Shown in pieces: positions 31,801 through 38,327 of a DNA stretch of 64,000 nt (position 1 is its first letter; the number at the start of each line of letters is the position of its first letter). The notes below the pieces were generated by a model. The model had not been told where the DNA came from and made no database searches. It saw nothing but the letters and a program-made list of their open reading frames with translations. The stretch is from Carpediemonas membranifera (Eukaryota > Fornicata). Location of the stretch: NCBI GenBank assembly GCA_019828565.1, contig JAHDYR010000035.1, positions 165,390 to 229,389 of the forward strand, read 5' to 3'. The translations under genes and the position numbers were made by a program.

Positions 31801-33169
31801 CAATCCTCTCGACCACGTCCCTGAACCTCTGGGCTGACTGGATAATGCTTGTCGGGGCCAGCCCGATCTCATGGACGCGTCTACCTAGCCAGAGGTCGAC
31901 AAGAGAGCGCGTGGTCTCCTGCCACTCAGGGTCATCTGGCTGGAGGGGGCCAAGGACAAGTTTGACGATGAGTGTCTCAAAGTTGGTCAGGGTAGTGACC
32001 CCATGCACCTCATTGAGGAGCACAGACATGTCACCAACCACGCCCTCGAGCTTGAGAGTGCCCAGGCTCTTCCTCATCGCGACCAGGGCGATCGAGTCAG
32101 CCCTGTCAGATGGCCGACCAAGGGAGCGGGGCGGGGGTAGGATGTACTGGCAATAAGTCATGACTTCCCTTCGGATGGTAGCTAGGTGGGGGAATGCGGC
32201 GTTCACCGAGAGGATGTTGATGTATGACGTGACGATCATCTGCATGCGGTCCTTGATATCCTTGTCGCTCATGATACGACGCTGGTTGCTGTCGAGGAAG
32301 TACTGTCGGAATGCCAGGAGCGTGCATGTCAGCTTGAACTGCGAGAGATGAAACACCGTGGTGGCGTCAACGGTGGCGGGGGTAACGGTTATGGGGATCA
32401 GCGTGCCCAGGAAATTCATCTGAACGTTCTGGAACATATCCACCGCCTGCTTCAGGAGCTGGCGCGTGCTTTCGTCAGGCTGGCTCGAGTAAACGGCCCG
32501 ACCCATCGATGACCTGAGGACGTCCTGGGTCTGGTGGTGGAGATGCTGGAACATGTTGGTGAAGTTCTTCAGCACCATGAAGGACTCATTGCCCGGCTTG
32601 AGCCCCGTGGCGGCGGGTTGGTACCGGGAGGGAGCAGCCTGGTCCCATGAGCGGATTAGTCGCTCGCATGACTCGAACAGCTTGGGAAGGATCTCGGTAA
32701 TCTGCTTGAAGAGTCGGAGGATCATAGATGGGATGGGGACGGACCTAACGATGACGAAAAGGAAGAGAGAGAGCGGCTCGGCAATGTCCGCGGAATCTCC
32801 GTGGGCAAGGTCGAGGGCCTGGACGAGACACTTCTCAGCAATGTCCTGCTTGTTGTTGGAGTTGAAGAAGACCTCCACGTGAACCGAGGAGACAATGTCG
32901 GCCACGGCGTGTCGGAATCGATGCTCATCATCGTCCTCTAAAATCGAGTTCCTAGAGCGTCTGAACGACTCGTTGGCTTCTATAAGTAGCGGGAGGAGCA
33001 GCTTTTCGTGGAACTCAATCACAGACTCGTTATCGTAGATGGTTCGGTACAAATGAAGCGCGCTCTTGGCAATATCGGTCAGATTGAGCGGACTTTGACC
33101 CTTCTTCGTATTATCAAGCTGCGTCTTCAACGCAAGCATGCCTGTTCTCGATTCTCGAGACGGTTGCAT
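19892..33169 (-). CDS. TRA1: Tra1/TRRAP-like giant PIKK-family scaffold
   Basis: 4425 residues in one uninterrupted frame from ATG 33169 to TGA, larger than human TRRAP (about 3860). Tra1/TRRAP is the activator-binding scaffold of the SAGA and NuA4 acetyltransferase complexes in the nucleus. Most of the protein is helical HEAT/TPR-like repeat. An N-terminal stretch ending RREVMTYCQYIL parallels the TRRAP N-region. A FAT-type segment includes ATCRELHQWDVIDDVASAQ, matching the family's KELNQWD block. The last 400 residues resemble the PIKK domain (RTAIAHAVAANLTLSHIYGV; VSRGLAHSIGGVFSP) but lack recognisable HRD and DFG catalytic motifs, as expected for the TRRAP pseudokinase. The FATC-like end (FVDQLVEDALDLKLGQV) stops short of the usual aromatic tail. 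ATM, ATR, DNA-PK and TOR were considered and fit less well because kinase motifs are missing. Confidence 0.8.
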   Translation of the reverse strand: MQPSRESRTGMLALKTQLDNTKKGQSPLNLTDIAKSALHLYRTIYDNESVIEFHEKLLLPLLIEANESFRRSRNSILEDDDEHRFRHAVADIVSSVHVEVFFNSNNKQDIAEKCLVQALDLAHGDSADIAEPLSLFLFVIVRSVPIPSMILRLFKQITEILPKLFESCERLIRSWDQAAPSRYQPAATGLKPGNESFMVLKNFTNMFQHLHHQTQDVLRSSMGRAVYSSQPDESTRQLLKQAVDMFQNVQMNFLGTLIPITVTPATVDATTVFHLSQFKLTCTLLAFRQYFLDSNQRRIMSDKDIKDRMQMIVTSYINILSVNAAFPHLATIRREVMTYCQYILPPPRSLGRPSDRADSIALVAMRKSLGTLKLEGVVGDMSVLLNEVHGVTTLTNFETLIVKLVLGPLQPDDPEWQETTRSLVDLWLGRRVHEIGLAPTSIIQSAQRFRDVVERIAKDFNSTVITAGAAPNHQNATDRRKAISARASFVRSVGRAYLAIAEQFMSTLLVPPATLYAKDAKEAQEGFSCVSAVQDKVSRIFTDRHIFSRHHTTSPYSQTKPDDDEEVKALKTLTGLFNCGRGYDRFKPEHASSQLAPTAIATLVYWVMDVVYYTVYSLAEYMVVCSKFERGDEDSAVARAAKEIIEAGLVMNFNGGKISENLDGKLAAYQTVSTYANTMSHLWTILQPEIDETMDRALALLLDIASTPMLIDQPRGTALTRFQRFDPPRRIIQFLSLLNPDMLHAKLSRAMPHIIEVIEGVAPEYSQSFILYQTPVAAFINWVIDGWAEAGHIVFDAVHSLALELDSGVDVSLNKVRAVLTVATLFIDTLFRDHDPDGGLEISIAVTASRLSEFVWDVAVIVGAIPDPKRAVILLSRVIKLARDNSTRQLESSATMITAVSRALPLLFTHLAPLLDAHRDNLNLALMVLDILAAPPVHPTAMLEYLDLIVPRMVQLATVGTAADIATVASQLNSVIRLTSEDACLAKLGPHVEDLVQALTQVLKTKSPKPFAQQTLTSSSTDRSPGAQVDILDGNVVRDTLFVLGNLGSKAKASFLAPLAPSATNPKPPMPFEITINVLAVVLREQRPDATHALTLDIAPLMENLWRDMEAGETDLTSEDSQKTALSSVRLVFAAVAGIPSSDMQIRGERYTLPDFNPSTAAFRGVIGRTVGEMNEAAVKMITTAFRILFELPEAVSGPTLSEIESYLTAVMAQPGAFDSICTEEVCHVAPLCSVRALLELVTDPLLPTIPEPNATGRTAVSRAVAALKAVFEGLNSDPEEQGRVGQLMVDRLSDAMATPSYAVHDRCRDLMTHLLAKDTCLVYAGRTADTALKALAHSANAHCDALIHKPLADIGRLARGITGVRRADTQADGTDIVRTILDLVFTSRHHQAATLFAELLDEAPNGPSDSTVATIIGHVETRLTGDSPEGSIAVPMTNDSVLPVCFGLAAIINVLGKYGKLKLSDLRSSVRRIGTFATSLARMVANADHRAVIARPRTMSLPVTAEGTTADSNALCSMCRFILSVIIHLPDHPDLIDNIFLMFQALLGAALKTELKFGDVVIERLPEALQALQAMDLQQLTGIIAEELKPETLSSAVSIDIPVTNRPLQRPQTQQMSSAIDPCRAHIPILRLIRTVKTLAAVGMNLAVPLDFAGLIQRELEKLGHEEYHHPLLSVLYKPSTDAAIDGNAYRFIQEHISGLIELGLVVSAATEPTAVDSAGQTPKDVYKSILTLARTIGFNLQRQTCMKPPAIPRHNITAPVLIPAENVRRDTYDTPRTDPSLAPFTAALGRAAGFNPTALFVALCRYESNNSNAVKGSRSVMQETCALGDEQRSIVDKASDRRAKEEALVRWTQARTAIRVWGQIVFDIMHSPDGETVIQAITDEDVRGLYLYFRAEERDTYFQVFVSILARVTAAVPTKLITSPFIVRLVDDFRKHLSMTSNLHNTPRAIQHGQWVFDSRSRPLALAVLRGFTILACDGTLLELDAKHAAEPPIEGVMTAKELRAIFCKTLPFALSYCIHEAFIVRDVVADLCRNAPTAELVAIQHVMAGELNALHTFCPVQAKDGARQSPSPFSPVTPSVLRHVMQPITAEILNRARHTNDYEAIMPALKTVILLCGITNPPRPQVGVELLNDPAAPEGLRQEQLALLIIIVQNIGMHLPDAFTEEQRRTLIAMLTTPGVIGGPVMSANIDHMTYLLEAQLLCHPRAHDFIRGIIPDTDYGKVIKELLDNVFKNRTLEKTAGPVLESAASILISTMTRYDELRMHVGQRLHHAMSFQPNSNLWMNNHIPLIFALQLMRKHAYELYKLVDTLDPVIFFTIGRVNSPEILMPLVEIVDTRLTWHVRGNGNDSDRSDRDSNQDIISRFSFVLSRVCCMFVMYGARLQSPQYYQSLVPLQTRSVAVLRRAAEVWPEARVQIPFLRDVFLKYVTDKEEDTIKAFIMPDQREKQLGHSEPESFARLLPMVEMLQVCLHNTDAVSAFFSVPSPQEMAHQEIQAFMNDFGKRIDQFVEIFMPAFNAADKMDTGMFNPAMKVVKDKGLRLPRFVRWTDMAPVYCTLTELVIRLLKNKPHRTENSDPLLELFVTKTIDTCKCFLSDFRTKMAKAQSIWVKHQAVQKRWRESSPADRHMSVQFQGVVGCQLHIKMLLAIGRHDTRILNQSVDVVLLLLQQLCTTDFNAIAVETLYQARSGGSSTPSLKDCHDMYSELATETDILIALCIDYLTLHIAHQFRCALEVKVRGFKGVVRSTLGNRDSGLFNQERQSMMMLVKHGKDISSRYVKLFNQVIENTKVLFRQDSSYILSRPRHALRACMRFAAVGFGVIPDPELISPDNYDMRSSHPFQEAFNTAPSEMFRCYFDSLSSLDTQPLVYNRLSIASAAPFEEISSGIFNFLTHIAYAIKIPPVVRTVGIADPPFRRTAFLVIQTTTFPNYDHSAATRVLAVSGDCYLDGEGARSVINDALFYYDEYCNDLNTRHTDSGRKRNTRKKRKADAGDSQAVVTVEVDMTPPANPHQALCRLIANRFQAILGSLNWTLVYESHFLSHVARMFLMSLEVSEVTTSVWPRTVFQLNIDDVVDTIERLLRISPLNGREVFIQLFVNMYDHVLKDLPSARNELIRIIYGHLYQDTPNPSGPMAAAYFVHGMGYKDILVACLDRVTLPITSADPLVYEALVTRRSLHRMAALPIVERALTDGHPQSLAVRRVLRDCAFYHMGDDDNAFGALPSVYRHTSDGNPVQGTFATTLPTETAPNSTKEYLGALGEISKGEVAAEIYNATVAGSENMLGFMQLVDMRTTLLRDPPTLRVAGPLRTAMIAGLLGHWNIAQPLLLDVSKQLSTKREDGTRVATIADPATELYIHRMATATCRELHQWDVIDDVASAQFEKHHTIDKSSKSNEARNELIKLYPQIQLVGFISPELIVESFIKRQALVGDLTAIRNQRAVFTMCEQCYDSASDTTFSSAPLSMLLWTSLAYILDYTMETEYRGNTERFISMLFTRCLDMLTQTAHTHGVQSVVLRIAQMVSELSLITSCARKHEDTQFYKHTSGASHLSQIMPLLTQRMPAKWEGISAFSDAVTFRTLVLLFIYKLFNNELLPDRPPQQQQRRPPFMTNITAIRSTLFRRMRMAGLAMAAMNATTIRSDQEQSTTLELNFFVLRERILSAMTASSTWFSFDCAIHGLGDMKTWSREVIAKNPTTGLIKSETVRLRVMASLKAGMRSGHAVDLLNVATSISPDNYLAWGDLSRELANLAAQQSTAEQAFSFAITANSAALRALTAINTPTKVQTLLLPMLVHLADPNLPAAVREAMAEQLIAMLPSLSSSLAIHLTPQLIGILRITELQAVRRAVAGLLCISSLIRREEVLYQCRALAVETSDAVDGVMIQTFVNQAIKSWWGTEKFVWGVLSDKSPHKFTAPADTACFVISFIFATKPALAIAANSVAAGLAKLRDVVSPFDWLTWAITQMIAKPGTHADKAILETVVELIKDAQAKGEIPQKDAAKWAALFDPRSPPSRQSLQQCLKSISTLPRRAQRLPSVLLNIRPNTVAAPVIRPRQPHQSSHDVLYVLRGTVERLMKEVPYVDTPPVMFNLESPTFTVSDVCGLPAAQLSLRTAPVLADDTISTQAGRAHLMTLAVLLTPPAGLAALLPSSIAQSSCPADPLEPMPGVIRSLVAAGATNAGLFDHVIAAPNLIKRGFTSGYHMPCQISSTAACIAYVSGPTVSMHELAAVHSPGRQQAYRMPTHVPSLPSDAPKHEDGALAAHLARSVDPGVAWTARTAIAHAVAANLTLSHIYGVMAKTGDSPDTTVDVSRGLAHSIGGVFSPAASHRALRLLLGPVLPHGTVAALIRSISEAILRPKYRVAELMALNRMLWCGDTRQSAQIFANSALTEARALFPDLTAKDLSCECFDFVDQLVEDALDLKLGQV

Positions 33170-33475
33170 GACGTCGTCGTCGCTTGCTTCGAATTACGTG
33201 ATATATAAATGAAATGGAGGTCTCAAATGCACGGAGTAACGTCGTAGTAGGGTATAAACACACATAGGGTGGCTTGCATCGCTTTATCGGACCTCCAACG
33301 GGCAATCAAACTCAGCCAGCCAACCATTCAAACAACACGATTCATTCACCAGCATTAATCGCCATACTTGACCTATATGACGGCCAGTGTGTGTATATGT
33401 GCGCGGTTCTTGACTGTACCGACCCAGGCCAATACGCCACTCCTGCGGATTTGCAGGTGAGCGCCAAACGACAAG
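33170..33475. promoter_or_regulatory. Divergent promoter region, TRRAP and DUF229 genes
   Basis: 306 bp between two divergent start codons. A TATA-like run (ATATATAAAT, 33201-33210) lies 32 bp upstream of the TRRAP ATG. On the other side TATATG-type sequence occurs at about 33375-33400. These are weak, AT-content-based observations. Confidence 0.35.
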
Positions 33476-35641
33476 ATGAGGGCTCCAGCAACTGTAATAT
33501 TGATATCATGTCTAGTTTCTCTCGTTCTATGCTCATTTGACGACTATCTATATGATCCGACGCTCTATGCCGTCATGAGCCGCCACTCATACAACCTTCC
33601 TGAGAAATACACCCGAGTGTGGCAGCAGTACCTCGATAGTGTGAAAGTGTACAACAAAGCGAACGCTGTGTGCCTCTTTAAGCCCATTGCGGATGTTTCG
33701 GACCATGTGCTCACGCCCCTGTCCAACAACAAGTGCCACAGGTCCTGTAAGCACTTGTACGTCGACAAGCCACACTACCCCTATGAGCCTGCCTGGCAGA
33801 CGCTGTCAGGCCCCGTCCAGCTGACCCAGTACGACCCCGAGAACCACCCTGGCCACTATTGGGCTGAGGTGCGTTGTTACTGTCACTTGGGAGATGCCTT
33901 GCCGGCAACTGACAGGGAAGGTGCCAAGAAGCAGTGGACGAATGAAGGCATGTTTGACCACTGGCTATACCAGGATTTCAACCGCACCGAGTACGAGGCC
34001 ACCCAGGACCGACGTCCAGTACGTCAGACGGCGCCGACACTCGCCGGATTCAAGAACATAGTATATGTGATGTCTGATGCCGTGGCAGCCGACCGCGCGC
34101 TGTACTCCATGCCGAACCTCGCCGCCAAGGTCACTACCAACAATGAAAACCCCAATAGGAGTTGGTTTGGATTCATTTTCCGACACTATCACGTTACTGG
34201 GGGACCGAATAGCATCCCGAATCAGCTCCCGATGTATAGTGGTTTCATGCCGACCGAGGAGATTTATAAGAAGCTGAAGTGGTCTCATCAAGTCAAGAGA
34301 TACCTTGATCGTGATGCCGTCAAATCTGTTTCCTGGATCTGGGATGAGTATGTCAAGAGCGGCGTGGGTGTAGGCTTCACCTCCGACATCTGTATGAACG
34401 TCCTCGGACATGCATATGGCGTTGGAAGCGACCTGATGATCTTCAACTACACCGCCCCGGGCATCGCCTGTGATAACGCCTACTACGAGCCGATGTGGAA
34501 GCGGCAGGAGACCAACGGACACGAGATGACACTTCAGTGTCTCTCTGGGAAGCAGGTAGCAGAGTTCGAGTTCGACTATGTCCGAAAGGTCGTGGACTCG
34601 GCGCCTGATGACGAGAAGATCGCGTTCTTTGTTGATATCCAGTCCTCGCACTCGGATGTGAGGCCCGACCTCATGGGGGGCTTCGAGCCCGCCTACACTG
34701 GCCTGATCGACTGGGCGATGGATCGGAATGACACCCTCCTTGTGCTGATTTCAGATCACGGGATGCACTTCGGGAAGTTGTACGAGGACGCCAGCTTTGG
34801 AAAGATATCTCACGAACTACCCTGGTTCCAGTTATTCGTGCCCCAGTGGTGGCTGGGCAAGCACCCGGTTGCATCGACTGCCCTCATGACCAACCAACAC
34901 CGCATGATGTCGAGCTGGGACGTGCATGCGACCCTACGGCACCTCCTCCACTTCCCCGTGCCCTATTCGGATGTCGAGAAGATCTTCCCGCCCCAACCAT
35001 ATGGCCAAAGCATCCTAGAACCCGTACCAGCCAACCGGACGTGCGCTGACTTGGCCACGGGGAAACAACAGTGCTCGTTCAAGGACCACGGGGCCTCTGA
35101 GGTCACGGTGAGGCAGCTGTCCGGGGATGAGGCCTGGAGCACGTACGGGCCGGCCGCACAGGCGGTCATTGCATACGCCAACACGTTCGCGAATCAGAGT
35201 ACCCGTTGTGAAGAGATCGAGCTTGATCATCTCGTGGACGTTGTCGAGGTATCAAGCGAGGAAGGGGTCTCGGTCTCGATGAACGTCGCAGTCCAGAGGG
35301 ACTCGATGCTCTCTGCATCACTTGACTTCGACGAGTCGGGTTTCACTCTGACCGCAGTATCCCAGTCAACCAAATATAGTCGATTCGACTCCTGCGCCGC
35401 ATATGCGGGGGTTCGCCGTGACTTTTGTCTGTGTGACCCGTCGACGGATATTGAGTGGACCCCCCAGGAAATCGAACGAAAACCCCCAGTGGAATCAGAC
35501 GCTGCTGGCTCAAACGGCCATGTCGTGGCCATCGCTCTTGGTGCCTTGGCCCTTGTCAGCCTTGCCGTAGCGGCGCTCTTTGTATCGAAGAGGAGGAGGA
35601 ATGTTTCTGATGGCGGCATAATGCTGTCGAAGTCGACATAA
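33476..35641 (+). CDS. DUF229 / alkaline-phosphatase-like type I membrane protein
   Basis: 721 residues from ATG 33476. Residues 1-20 are a signal peptide (ATVILISCLVSLVLC). The ectodomain matches the DUF229 family (PF02995), an alkaline-phosphatase-superfamily fold: KNIVYVMSDAVAADRALYSMPN at the core start, then FFVDIQSSHSD and LLVLISDHGMHFGKLYED, followed by LPWFQLFVPQWW and NQHRMMSSWDVHATLRHLL. The metal-binding Asp and His residues of the superfamily are plausible in DAVAAD, SDHGMHFG and the DVHATL block. Near residue 680 is a transmembrane helix (VVAIALGALALVSLAVAALF) followed by a basic KRRR stop-transfer and a short cytoplasmic tail. It probably acts on sugar- or lipid-linked phosphate or sulphate in the secretory pathway or at the surface (inference). 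Confidence 0.85.
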   Translation: MRAPATVILISCLVSLVLCSFDDYLYDPTLYAVMSRHSYNLPEKYTRVWQQYLDSVKVYNKANAVCLFKPIADVSDHVLTPLSNNKCHRSCKHLYVDKPHYPYEPAWQTLSGPVQLTQYDPENHPGHYWAEVRCYCHLGDALPATDREGAKKQWTNEGMFDHWLYQDFNRTEYEATQDRRPVRQTAPTLAGFKNIVYVMSDAVAADRALYSMPNLAAKVTTNNENPNRSWFGFIFRHYHVTGGPNSIPNQLPMYSGFMPTEEIYKKLKWSHQVKRYLDRDAVKSVSWIWDEYVKSGVGVGFTSDICMNVLGHAYGVGSDLMIFNYTAPGIACDNAYYEPMWKRQETNGHEMTLQCLSGKQVAEFEFDYVRKVVDSAPDDEKIAFFVDIQSSHSDVRPDLMGGFEPAYTGLIDWAMDRNDTLLVLISDHGMHFGKLYEDASFGKISHELPWFQLFVPQWWLGKHPVASTALMTNQHRMMSSWDVHATLRHLLHFPVPYSDVEKIFPPQPYGQSILEPVPANRTCADLATGKQQCSFKDHGASEVTVRQLSGDEAWSTYGPAAQAVIAYANTFANQSTRCEEIELDHLVDVVEVSSEEGVSVSMNVAVQRDSMLSASLDFDESGFTLTAVSQSTKYSRFDSCAAYAGVRRDFCLCDPSTDIEWTPQEIERKPPVESDAAGSNGHVVAIALGALALVSLAVAALFVSKRRRNVSDGGIMLSKST

Positions 35642-35836
35642 AATGCGACACTAGTGTCCTTTCTGTTAACGGCAAAGCCCGCGTGTTGGCCATATGACGC
35701 CGCCCCATGATAGTGTCCGCCAAGCCCAGCTGTTAGAGTTGCTGTAAGCGGATCGCGATAAATTGATACATGCTCATATGTATGCCATAAATGGAGGCCC
35801 ACTATAACACCTCAGTGATTATCGGCTGTTTGGAGC

Positions 35837-37285
35837 ATGCCCAGCGCATATCAACCGCGAATTGCTGTACATAGGTGGTATTTGGTAGCGTGTATGGCCA
35901 TTGTCCTCCTCGGCACAGCTTACTGCTTCGACGAAGACGTCATTGATTCAAAGTACTCCTTCTCGGCCCCCTTCCGTTCAGTTAGCTCGCGTGCGATCCT
36001 TGGTATTCCCAATTGGGACTTTGGCGGCAACGCCGTCATTCAGGAGAACAACGTTATGCTCACCCCCGAGGCCATGTCGAGATCAGGGTTCATTTGGTGT
36101 CGGACGCCGGTTACCATGTCCTCTTGGGAGGTTACACTCCGCTTCAGGATCCACGGCCACCTCCCCGAGGGTGCCGATGGCATGGCTTTCTGGTACACCA
36201 AGGACCGTATGGTTCCTGGCCCGGTGTACGGCAGCAAGGATTACTTCATGGGCCTTGGCATCATGTTCGACACGTATGACAACAACAAGAAGAACGACAA
36301 CCCCTACATCCTCGCTATGGTCAACGATGGCACCCAGATGTTCGATCATAACAACGACGGAATGACCAATCAGATCGATGGTTGCAGGGCCAACTTCCGG
36401 AATACTCCCGGGCCTGTGGCTGCACGTATCAGATATACAGACAACCGTCTGACCGTCGACTACGACATTCTTGGCATCGGCGAGTTCCAGCCCTGTATTA
36501 GCGTCGACAATATAATGCTCCCGAAGAAGTATTATTTCGGCGTGTCTGGCATGACCGGAGGCCTCTATGACCAGCACGAGGTGGTGGCATTTGAGACAAT
36601 CGACCTGGATCCCACGGTTGTGGACGAGACGACCTTTGCCAAGTCCGAGGTCCACGAGCCACTCTTCATCACTGACGACGAGTGGCAGAAGAACGAGGAT
36701 TATCTGCACGAAGTCACGTCTAAGATCCGTCAGAACTTGATCTCTGGCAATGAAGTCCGGACCCATGACGAACACGAGGAGTTCACTGAGCCTCTCGCCA
36801 CGGGTGTCGCCGCCCACGAGCAGCTTTCGTCCCAGATCGCGGTGCTGCACGACGAGCTGCACGAGATGAGGTCTGAGCTGAGAGAGATCATATCGGTCGT
36901 TGCTGTTGCAGTCGATAGCGTGGACGATAAGATGCATAAGATGATGGATTCGATGGAGAAGCAGCGCACTGACATCGTTCTGGATGTCATTCGGTCCGAG
37001 TTGGATCGACTCAGCCGATCGATCGGGGGTCAGAACTCACAAGTGTCCCGGTCAGTCGACAGTCTCATGAGTGATGTCGACCAGCTGCGCCGAACCATGG
37101 ATAGCGCTCATAAGCACAGCGAGGCCAACTATCAGAATAGTATCGCTGCATCCGAGACCATCGAGCGGATCAGCACCAAGAGCACCACGAACGTGTTCGT
37201 CGTGTTCGTCGTGTTCCAGATTGTCCTGGTCGGCGGCGTTTGGGCGTGTCGGCAGTTGGCCATCGAGAGGAAGAAGATGTTGTAA
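35837..37285 (+). CDS. L-type lectin cargo receptor (ERGIC-53/VIP36-like)
   Basis: 482 residues from ATG 35837. A signal peptide covers about residues 1-30. The lectin domain (about 35-260) shows NWDFGGNAVIQENNVMLTPE, GADGMAFWYTKD, LGIMFDTYDNNKKNDNP and YYFGVSGMTGGLYDQHEV, the L-type lectin pattern for high-mannose glycans with Ca-binding Asp/Asn. A stalk of coiled coil follows (about 300-440), then a transmembrane helix (VFVVFVVFQIVLVGGVWAC) and the tail RQLAIERKKML. The last four residues KKML fit the dilysine KKXX COPI retrieval signal, as KKFF does in ERGIC-53. The protein should cycle between ER and Golgi carrying glycoprotein cargo. It follows the DUF229 gene by 195 bp on the same strand. 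Confidence 0.92.
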   Translation: MPSAYQPRIAVHRWYLVACMAIVLLGTAYCFDEDVIDSKYSFSAPFRSVSSRAILGIPNWDFGGNAVIQENNVMLTPEAMSRSGFIWCRTPVTMSSWEVTLRFRIHGHLPEGADGMAFWYTKDRMVPGPVYGSKDYFMGLGIMFDTYDNNKKNDNPYILAMVNDGTQMFDHNNDGMTNQIDGCRANFRNTPGPVAARIRYTDNRLTVDYDILGIGEFQPCISVDNIMLPKKYYFGVSGMTGGLYDQHEVVAFETIDLDPTVVDETTFAKSEVHEPLFITDDEWQKNEDYLHEVTSKIRQNLISGNEVRTHDEHEEFTEPLATGVAAHEQLSSQIAVLHDELHEMRSELREIISVVAVAVDSVDDKMHKMMDSMEKQRTDIVLDVIRSELDRLSRSIGGQNSQVSRSVDSLMSDVDQLRRTMDSAHKHSEANYQNSIAASETIERISTKSTTNVFVVFVVFQIVLVGGVWACRQLAIERKKML

Positions 37286-37575
37286 AGTTCATGTCAATGA
37301 TCACACAAGCTGGATGAGGGGCACAATCACCTGCATACGCACATGATGTTGCAAAGCTGGCTGATGATGTAATGTGTGTCCCCAGACCATTGGTATTCCT
37401 GGCATGGAAAAATGTCCCGAGAGTGCAGGACGCCATGAAATTGTCCTTGTGCCGTGAGTTGGTGGGGACTTGTTGGCATGGGTTGTTGAGTGTCTCTCCG
37501 TAGAGCCCCAGTTGCAAGTAAGTGAGGTCTTGGTTACCATAGTGAGCATTGTTGATGTCGACTCTGGACCACAGT

Positions 37576-37918
37576 TGAGTGCCGCGCCGACATTGAGCAA
37601 CTTCTGTGTCCAAGCTTGGTCGGCCCGCCGCGGTGTTTTCCTTGTGGCTGTGGCTCCCAATGGTCGACCGGGTCGCCCATCTGTTAGATTTACTCAAACC
37701 CGACACTCGTCAACCATTGGCTCAGTCGCCCCGGCCGACAGCGGGACTGGGTCTCAGCGCGAGGATGGGCAGTTTATAAGTCAGTGGCGTTGGCGATCAG
37801 AGTCGACTGAGTCGGTGGAGTCATTGCGGAGTCGGGTCGACGCCAACGGGGATGATGGCATTGCATTTCGCATGATTGAAGAATTGCCTCGTCTTCTCGA
37901 AATGCGCCATCGTCACCA
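37576..37918 (+). repeat. Dispersed inverted repeat, copy 2
   Basis: Reverse complement of 16257-16599 over 343 bp. Here too it adjoins the 3' end of an RCC1-like gene remnant (37938-38150), so the repeat is the conserved 3' flank of this gene family and was copied with it. It lies in the gene-free 1.0 kb after the lectin gene. Confidence 0.88.
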
Positions 37919-37937
37919 TCGCGGGACACGGGATGAT

Positions 37938-38150
37938 TTACTCCATCACGACCACCCCATCTTCCACGCCTTGCACGCCGAGCCACTGGCCAGAGGCGTT
38001 GCGGAAGAAATACACACCGCCAATCGAGTCTCGAGACGATTGTAAGTGAACAGCAGTTGCCTCAAATGTGATCTCGAACCGAATGCGACCAGTACAGAAG
38101 GTGGTCACGCGTTGAGTCACCCAGACCGCTGTGTACCACTTGAAAAACAT
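37938..38150 (-). pseudogene. C-terminal fragment of an RCC1-like family gene
   Basis: 70 codons on the minus strand. IRFEITFEATAVHLQ...VYFFRNASGQWLGVQGVEDG aligns with IRVPFEAMAYN...IHSFRNSTGQWFKLAGVSDG near the end of the arm pseudogenes. No upstream part of the gene is present: the homospermidine synthase gene begins 180 bp further on. It is a truncated remnant and more diverged than the arm copies. Confidence 0.65.
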
Positions 38151-38327
38151 CCTTTACCCTGAGAACCGGTCGACCAGTCCGTCGGAGAGACCCCAGCCGG
38201 GATTGATGGAACGAATGGCACATTGTGCTGTTCATAAGCTACTACTACTGAGTGACGCTTCACAGGAGCATCGAACCGAAAACTGCACGGGAACAGAGCT
38301 CACAATCTCGGTTCAAGCGCATTTGGA

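Noticed and set aside
19892-33169. Identification as DNA-PKcs, ATM, ATR or TOR
   Set aside because: The C-terminal domain lacks catalytic HRD and DFG motifs, while FAT-region and pseudokinase blocks resemble Tra1/TRRAP.
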